19,300 nucleotides of DNA, from positions 1-19,300 of the forward strand of contig JAZQGX010000008.1 in the NCBI GenBank assembly GCA_045540275.1. The letters are read 5' to 3'. Of the stretch, positions 14,615 to 19,300 are shown one piece after another (position 1 is the first letter of the stretch; every line of letters starts with the position of its first letter). The position numbers and the translations under genes were made by a program. The DNA is from RGIG8368 sp045540275. Lineage in GTDB: Bacteria; Verrucomicrobiota; Kiritimatiellia; RFP12; UBA1067. The notes under the pieces are model-generated. The model saw only the letters and a list, made by a program, of their open reading frames with translations. It made no database searches and was not told the origin of the DNA.

Positions 14615-17368
14615 TTACCTGATTATCACCATCACACCGGTGGGCTTAAAAAGGCGGAGCGTCTTGGTCGAGCCACCTTCATCACTTTTCCAACTGGCAC
14701 GAGTACCTACAATGGGTTCGGGGGAAATTTTCCATTCAACATCGGTGATTGCGGCATCAGCGGGGACGGTCAGGACGGCAATGCCCGCTTCTCCAGCATC
14801 CTTCAGCTGATCCTTCGTAATATCCGAGGCGTTGATTGTGATAGTCGGCTTCTTACCATCGGCGGCGGCAGTGACCGAGAACGTCTCCGAAACGACCTGC
14901 GCCGTTCCTGTCGCCTTGATGACCGCGTTATTGGTAAAGGTCAGTTTTTTAATTGCCGCGTTGCCGGGCGTGAGTGTCCCCTTCACCGTCAGTTTGGCAC
15001 TGCCGGTGACGTTGCCGCCGTTAACAAAATCCTTGACTGTGAGTCCAGTGCCGTTGACCGACAACGTCGAACCGGAACGAACGTCAAGCGTCCAGTCGTC
15101 GCCGCCCGATGCATCATATGAGAGGATGGTTGCACCATCGTCTATAACGACCGTGCCGGTTCCCGTAACAGTCGTTTTAAACAGCATGAAGTCTTTTCCC
15201 CCGTTAACGGTGAGAGTGTGATCCCCAAGATCAAGCCACGACCCCGATTTGCCGGGCCCGTTAAGACCGAACGCGCATGCGGTTGTCGCAACGGCATTTC
15301 CGTCGAGAATAAGACGGACGGGAAGATAGGCATTATAAAGATAAGAATTATAGACTTTGCCGTTGGTGTAGGTGGCACCCTCTTCAAGGCGCACGACAAC
15401 ATGTATGTTTTGAACGCCGTTCACATCGAACGTCGCGCCGTTTGCCACGCGGATTGTATGGCTCGTGCCGCTTCCAGTCGCGCTAGCAACTTTCAGCGTT
15501 CCGTTGCTAACGATAGTCTCACCGGAGGAATCCCTGTTTATCGGCAATTCAATCGTCCCGTCGCCCGTCTTGACGAGTGTGCCGTTGTTCAAAATATTTC
15601 CGATGCCGCTGATGCTGTCGGCCGCAAGCGTCCTCCCGGAATCGATCTGAAGCGTCGCGCCCGTTCCATCCACAAACACGATCTGCCCGACTTCAACCGC
15701 CTCGTCAACCGTCAGCACGGCATCCGGGTCCGTCACCTTAATGCGCACACGCTTACCGGAAGATAGCGTTTCGCCTTGCGTCAGTTCACTCCACGTTCTG
15801 TCGGCATCAAGCGTCAATACCATCGACACCATCACGCGCAAATCGCAGACGCCATAGCCATTGGCCTTCCATGTCGCGGCATAGCAATTGGCAGGGGTGT
15901 TGTGTGGATTGCTTCCGTACCAGGTCTCCGTTCCGTCCGCCGCCCGCTTGTAAAATTCGTAGCCGACGGCGCTAGAAGAATATTTGGTTCCGAGGCCCGA
16001 GGCGTAGACGCCGTCCGCGCCGTTCTCAAAGGTGGCCACGAGGCACTTGGTGTTCGATCCGTCGCGCACCTGGAACTCGACGACGATGTTTGTCACGTTC
16101 CCTGTCTCATCGTCCCTGAACACCTTCTTGTTGTACCCTTTGGCGGAATCGACGGCGTTGAAGGCGGCGCCAATGTATCCGCCGTACATGCGGGAGGTGA
16201 AGTCGCCCTCCGCGATATCGTCGAGCGTAAGAGTCTTCGACGGGGAGGAGAACACCTTGGTTTTTGCGGGATATTTCGCGACACATTGCGGGATGAGGTA
16301 GAGGTCGTGGACGGGGTAATTCGGCGGGTCAGCGGTGGTCGCACCTGAACTGCCGCCCTTGTTGCTCGCCGAAACCGTTCCAGTGTCGGCGTCGATAGTA
16401 AATCTCTGGATATTGGCGTTGCCGTTCCACGTATGGAACGACTGGTAGGCATAGACACCATCCTCACCGTCCACAAGCTGAATGACGGCCGCCTTCTTGC
16501 TGTCGGTGGGATGCTCGAACTGCATGACAAGTTTCTGTATGTCGCCGCTCGCCGGCCAACGCGTGACGTATGTCGCCCAGTTGTCCGTCGCAGGAGTGCT
16601 GAGATTGAGACCGTCGCGGCGTCCGGCCACGAAAGCGCAATCTGCGATGTCGGCGATCTTCACGCCGGGGAACGCGAGAGCCTTGCGCGCCTCGGTAGAA
16701 GACGGACTCAATCCATGAATCCTAAGCCCCTTCGCGCGGAAGACGTCTTCGCCTTCCTCGCCGGAAGGATAGGATCCAATCCAAAATTCGCCGGTATTCA
16801 ACCAACGAGACGAGAGCGTTCCGTCTGCCGCCATGTCGTAGTATCGGTTGGCGAGATATTGCCCCTTCTTCTTGATTCGACCGAACACCGAAACATATAC
16901 GCCATCAACACCATTCGTTAAAGCAAGAACGACGCCCTTTATCCATCCGCTGTCATACACCGCGCACTGAAGCGCAATCTTGTCGGTGTGCCCGGCCGAG
17001 TAGTGGCGGTTTTCGTGCATTCCAACGGCGGTCATCTCCCCGCCGACAACACCGTCGCCATAAATCGTCGTATAGAACGTCGCCCGTGCGGGAATCTCAT
17101 CGAGCGTTATGCCGGGGAAGGCCAACTTCGGCGCCGTTGTAATCTCCTCGTCGGCACCCAGGCCGTCAAGCGCTATAAGGCGTGTCGCGTCGCGTGTTCC
17201 AGCAATCTGGTAGTAAGTCGTAGTCGCCGCAGATGCGGTGAGTGTCGCGGTGCTTGCGACAGCGGCGGCAAGGATAAGTGAAACGAACTCCAAACTTACA
17301 ACTCCGACTCTAAACTTTAAATGGTTACGCCTCCCCAGAACGTTTTTCAAAGATATAAAGCTCATCAT
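14615..17368 (-). CDS. Large secreted modular protein with autotransporter-type beta repeats
   Basis: The 917-residue product has a long signal region (to about residue 48, ending TASA). Three modules of about 149 residues follow, each marked by a [N/D]GxDGVY motif at 152-158, 300-306 and 449-455; the first two also share AFPG[I/V] at 83 and 232. From about 545 a beta-helix-like tail resembles autotransporter-associated repeats (LVKTGDGTIELP, ETIVSNGTLKVASATGSG). No autotransporter barrel, LPXTG or PEP-CTERM anchor is visible; it ends KPTGVMVIIR. Function is unknown; a surface or exported binding protein is likely given the glycosidase neighbours. AGGAG precedes two adjacent ATGs (17368 and 17365); either may be used. 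It lies downstream of the GntR-LacI regulator and has its own promoter with an operator-like site. Confidence 0.88.
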   Translation of the reverse strand: MMSFISLKNVLGRRNHLKFRVGVVSLEFVSLILAAAVASTATLTASAATTTYYQIAGTRDATRLIALDGLGADEEITTAPKLAFPGITLDEIPARATFYTTIYGDGVVGGEMTAVGMHENRHYSAGHTDKIALQCAVYDSGWIKGVVLALTNGVDGVYVSVFGRIKKKGQYLANRYYDMAADGTLSSRWLNTGEFWIGSYPSGEEGEDVFRAKGLRIHGLSPSSTEARKALAFPGVKIADIADCAFVAGRRDGLNLSTPATDNWATYVTRWPASGDIQKLVMQFEHPTDSKKAAVIQLVDGEDGVYAYQSFHTWNGNANIQRFTIDADTGTVSASNKGGSSGATTADPPNYPVHDLYLIPQCVAKYPAKTKVFSSPSKTLTLDDIAEGDFTSRMYGGYIGAAFNAVDSAKGYNKKVFRDDETGNVTNIVVEFQVRDGSNTKCLVATFENGADGVYASGLGTKYSSSAVGYEFYKRAADGTETWYGSNPHNTPANCYAATWKANGYGVCDLRVMVSMVLTLDADRTWSELTQGETLSSGKRVRIKVTDPDAVLTVDEAVEVGQIVFVDGTGATLQIDSGRTLAADSISGIGNILNNGTLVKTGDGTIELPINRDSSGETIVSNGTLKVASATGSGTSHTIRVANGATFDVNGVQNIHVVVRLEEGATYTNGKVYNSYLYNAYLPVRLILDGNAVATTACAFGLNGPGKSGSWLDLGDHTLTVNGGKDFMLFKTTVTGTGTVVIDDGATILSYDASGGDDWTLDVRSGSTLSVNGTGLTVKDFVNGGNVTGSAKLTVKGTLTPGNAAIKKLTFTNNAVIKATGTAQVVSETFSVTAAADGKKPTITINASDITKDQLKDAGEAGIAVLTVPADAAITDVEWKISPEPIVGTRASWKSDEGGSTKTLRLFKPTGVMVIIR

Positions 17369-17442
17369 TTTTCTCCTCTCATTTGTGCGGTGTGGACGAA
17401 ATCAAGATCCTGTCTTGCAAAAACGAACAAACTTTCAACTAT

Positions 17443-17471
17443 TTTATCAAAAATATTGCCTTTACGAACAA
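17443..17471 (-). promoter_or_regulatory. Predicted promoter of the 917-residue protein gene
   Basis: TTGTTC (17471-17466) and GATAAA (17448-17443) are separated by 17 bases, about 75 bases upstream of the ATG, in an AT-rich stretch. Confidence 0.5.
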
Positions 17472-17472
17472 C

Positions 17473-17483
17473 TGGTTTTACCA
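17473..17483. promoter_or_regulatory. Candidate operator TGGTTTTACCA
   Basis: This 11-base palindrome lies directly upstream of the predicted -35 box. Its first ten bases recur immediately before the start of the GntR-LacI regulator gene (18835-18844), which suggests that the regulator binds both sites. Confidence 0.45.
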
Positions 17484-17628
17484 CTTTTTTCGTTTTCTAC
17501 AGACAACCCCTCTCGCTCATCTTCCCAAGACCAAACACCCATGAGAACACAAAAAATGAGAATTCATTGCGGAATAAACAACACGACATATTTGAATCGG
17601 CGGGATCGGCGCTCTGTTACCTTCACAG

Positions 17629-17649
17629 ATAGAGCCCTTATCGCTCTAT
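17629..17649. terminator. Hairpin ATAGAGC-N7-GCTCTAT downstream of the regulator gene
   Basis: A perfect 7-bp stem with a 7-base loop lies about 120 bases after the regulator stop codon. There is no T-run on the minus strand, so it is a weak terminator candidate at best and may serve another role. Confidence 0.3.
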
Positions 17650-17768
17650 TTGCGACTATTTGACAGTTTCATTGCAGAAAATGAAGTTTTATAAGGGTCT
17701 ATCCCCACGAATTCCCGCGAATTCTTTAGCTACCTTGCCATTGCGGCTGAACCGAAAGACGTTATTGC

Positions 17769-18833
17769 CTATCGTGAGGCGGTGGATTCGCGGGCGACGA
17801 GCGCTGTATCCAGAAGAATCTGTCGCGGCGGCAGCTCGGGATTTTTCATGCGTTCCAACAACGTGCGAAACGCCATGGTAGCCAACTCAAAACAGGGTTG
17901 ACGGATCGAAGTCAAGGCCGGCTTCATTCTGCCGGCTTTGATGACGTCATCAAAACCCGCGAGCTTCACATCCTGCGGAATGCGCACATTCAGTCCGGCA
18001 AGCGTCTTTGAAAGTTTCAACGCCGCGATATCGTTGGAACAGATGATCGCATCCGGGCGATAGGCCGCCAATCCGGCAGATATCAAACCGCCATCGTCCG
18101 GCTTCGCCTCGATTATGTCCACATGCCTGCCGGTGACGCGGTAGACCTCCGCGTCCACTCCCGCAAAACGCGTATGGACGCTATCGGCGCTGAGTCTGTA
18201 GAGCAGACAGCAGATCCGTTTCGCCCCCGCATCGATCAGGTGCGCCGCAACCTTGCGCCCGGCGTTGAAATTGTCGATGGCGACAAGATCGTACCCGCTG
18301 CGTTCAGGCGACGGCACAAGATCATAATCGATCAGCACGACCGGGATGCCGGCCTTGTCGAGTATATCGGAGATTATGCCGTTGACGCTCTGCGCCTCCT
18401 GCGAATACGAGACCGGCTGCATGATGACCCCCGCTGCGGGAATCGAAACCAGATGGCGCACAAGCCGTTCCGCCTGAAAGGCGCGATGCCTGTGGGCCAC
18501 GGGGAAAAAGTCTCCGGCGACAAGATCCATTCCGTACCGGTTGCAGTTATAGACGAGCCCGTCCATAATCGCGGAGAAAAACTCCGAATCCGCCGTTCCC
18601 GGAATCGCCAGCCCGATCGTACGGTTCACATTTTGCACAAAGGTACCCGCTCCTTTGCGTACCGTCACCAAACCGAGACGCTTGAGTTCCGCAATACTGC
18701 GCACGGCGCTCGGACGCGAAACGCCGAAGCGCTGCACAATCTTCGTGAGACTCGGAAACGTGCCGGCATCTGCATAGACGCCGGCACGTATCTCTTTACA
18801 CAGCACATTCGCGATTTTTCTGTAATCCATCAT
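17769..18833 (-). CDS. GntR-type HTH / LacI-type sensor transcriptional regulator (AraR-like layout)
   Basis: The 354-residue protein joins an N-terminal GntR winged helix (about 4-68: FPSLTKIVQRFGVSRPSAVR, LGLVTVRKGAGTFV) to a LacI/periplasmic-binding-protein sensor domain (about 72-350: TIGLAIPGTADSEFFSAIMD, GVIMQPVSY, VLIDYDLVPS, DNFNAGRKVAAHLIDAGAKR, DAIICSNDIAALKL, VKLAGFDDV). This arrangement is known from AraR-like sugar-responsive repressors. The ligand is probably a sugar released by the linked glycosidases, which is inference. Two ATGs are adjacent (18833 and 18830) and neither has a clear Shine-Dalgarno sequence. TGGTTTTACC overlaps the leader just before the start, consistent with autoregulation. 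Repeat copy 4 ends about 120 bases upstream. Confidence 0.92.
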   Translation of the reverse strand: MMDYRKIANVLCKEIRAGVYADAGTFPSLTKIVQRFGVSRPSAVRSIAELKRLGLVTVRKGAGTFVQNVNRTIGLAIPGTADSEFFSAIMDGLVYNCNRYGMDLVAGDFFPVAHRHRAFQAERLVRHLVSIPAAGVIMQPVSYSQEAQSVNGIISDILDKAGIPVVLIDYDLVPSPERSGYDLVAIDNFNAGRKVAAHLIDAGAKRICCLLYRLSADSVHTRFAGVDAEVYRVTGRHVDIIEAKPDDGGLISAGLAAYRPDAIICSNDIAALKLSKTLAGLNVRIPQDVKLAGFDDVIKAGRMKPALTSIRQPCFELATMAFRTLLERMKNPELPPRQILLDTALVARESTASR

Positions 18834-18834
18834 T

Positions 18835-18844
18835 TGGTTTTACC
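18835..18844. promoter_or_regulatory. Candidate operator TGGTTTTACC at the regulator start
   Basis: Two bases before the regulator ATG, this 10-mer equals the operator-like site in front of the 917-residue protein gene. Binding here would block expression of the regulator itself. Confidence 0.4.
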
Positions 18845-18952
18845 GACATTTCGCGCCTGCCTTGAACCCAGATTACCCTTGCCGCATCGCCCCTTTCCCC
18901 TCGTCCCTCAGTTTTTGAACGAATGAATCGGCGCCGGAATACGCCCTTGGCG

Positions 18953-19154
18953 ACAAAAGGACCCTTCTGTATATGATGTAGCCCTACGCCATCAGCGGAC
19001 TTAAGTAAACTCAGAACAGCCAGGGCTGACTCGAAATACCCAACTCTGACGCAAGCTCGCCTCTGCTTCTCTCCCCTATCGCGAGTATTGCCAGCAATCT
19101 TTTCTTCCTTATGATACATACAGTCTACCAAATCCCACAGTCAACAGTCAAGCA
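18953..19154 (-). mobile_element. Repeat element copy 4 (ends eroded)
   Basis: Nearly identical to copy 3 from CTTCTGTATATGATGTAGCC (from 18965) to CAGTCAAGCA (to 19154); by eye only about six differences in 190 bases. The left terminal palindrome is shortened (AAAAGGACCC instead of AAAAGGGTTGGACCC) and the right inverted end is missing. It holds the decayed winged-helix frame and the TTGACT/TAGACT promoter-like pair (19151-19122). It lies in the same orientation, upstream of the regulator gene. Bases 18845-18952 between it and the regulator hold nothing I recognise. Confidence 0.7.
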
Positions 19155-19300
19155 ATCTTCACGCTTATCCCGATTTTTTCGGGGGAAATTATCCCGACTA
19201 TACGGAAACCCCAGTAAATAGGGCTTAAAAATTTATTCGGACGATGAAAAAACAAGCGTAGACTTTCTTGAGAGGGCTGATTTCACGCGAAGAAACAACC
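19155..19300. other. Right edge: no gene supported, weak hairpin
   Basis: No coding frame with support reaches the right edge. CCCGA-TTTTT-TCGGG (19169-19183) forms a short hairpin. On the minus strand a frame enters from the edge and ends in TAA near 19226; it could be the end of an upstream gene, but it is too short to judge. Confidence 0.4.

Larger units (their letters stand above)
17369..17768. other. 400-base intergenic region: promoter, operator-like site and hairpin
   Basis: No gene is supported here. The part near the repeat-protein gene holds a promoter candidate and the palindrome TGGTTTTACCA. The middle (17520-17620) shows nothing recognisable. A hairpin lies at 17629-17649. AAGGGTCTATCCCC at 17693-17706 weakly resembles the repeat-family ends but lacks the adjoining CTGNATA. 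Confidence 0.6.

Noticed and set aside
15776..16348. Long plus-strand frames opposite the 917-residue protein and the regulator (also 18123-18926)
   Set aside because: They are antisense shadows of GC-rich coding sequence. The minus-strand products show clear domains and signal peptides, while the plus-strand frames show neither.
17693..17706. AAGGGTCTATCCCC as a fifth repeat-family end
   Set aside because: The palindrome is imperfect and the adjoining CTGTATA or CTGCATA sequence is absent.
19165..19184. CCCGATTTTTTCGGG hairpin as a rho-independent terminator
   Set aside because: The stem is only five pairs and no T-run follows on either strand in the needed position.

Overview
The window comes from a bacterium of roughly 50% GC. 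The combination of families points to the PVC superphylum, most likely a Kiritimatiellota/Lentisphaerota/Verrucomicrobiota-type gut or anaerobic lineage: a DUF4091/GH123-like hydrolase, a GH39-like hydrolase, a Tat-secreted metallophosphoesterase, an autotransporter-style repeat protein with no barrel, a GntR-LacI hybrid regulator, and many GGGTC..GACCC palindromes. The taxonomic call is an inference from gene content only. Every gene supported here lies on the minus strand, so the layout is given from high to low coordinates in transcription order.

Region A (18833-10200) looks like a small carbohydrate or surface-polymer locus. It holds a GntR-HTH/LacI-type regulator, a 917-residue secreted protein with three ~149-residue modules and an autotransporter-like beta-repeat tail, a broken metallophosphoesterase gene, a secreted GH123/DUF4091-like enzyme, the 5' stub of another secreted-protein gene, and a GH39-like clan-A glycosidase. 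The 10-mer TGGTTTTACC occurs in front of both the regulator and the repeat protein and is a candidate operator.

Region B (9856-5601) is a tight operon of overlapping genes: DUF2339 polytopic membrane protein, DUF3999 secreted/anchored protein, a 42-residue membrane peptide that exactly bridges its neighbours through GTGA and ATGA overlaps, and an alpha/beta-hydrolase.

Region C (5610-3351) carries a hipBA toxin-antitoxin pair with its own promoter and GTAAATTTAC-type operators, a small membrane ORF, and a decayed winged-helix ORF. It is bounded by ends that resemble those of the short repeats elsewhere in the window, so it may be a mobile unit.

Region D (3260-1) encodes a HtrA-like lipoprotein protease (trypsin domain plus two PDZ) translationally coupled to a large secreted protein that runs off the left edge. 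The second protein looks like a catalytically dead relative of the first: protease-fold segments without the triad, then a PDZ domain.

Four copies of a repeat family (about 3351-3669, 9892-10191, 11742-11983, 18953-19154) lie in the same orientation, each directly upstream of a gene start. They have palindromic terminal inverted repeats and a remnant of a small winged-helix coding sequence. Several element ends supply the stop codon of the neighbouring ORF, and one copy truncates a secreted-protein gene. This repeat family, its possible hipBA-bearing long form, and the protease/pseudoprotease pair are the parts most worth following up. No tRNA, rRNA or CRISPR array was seen.
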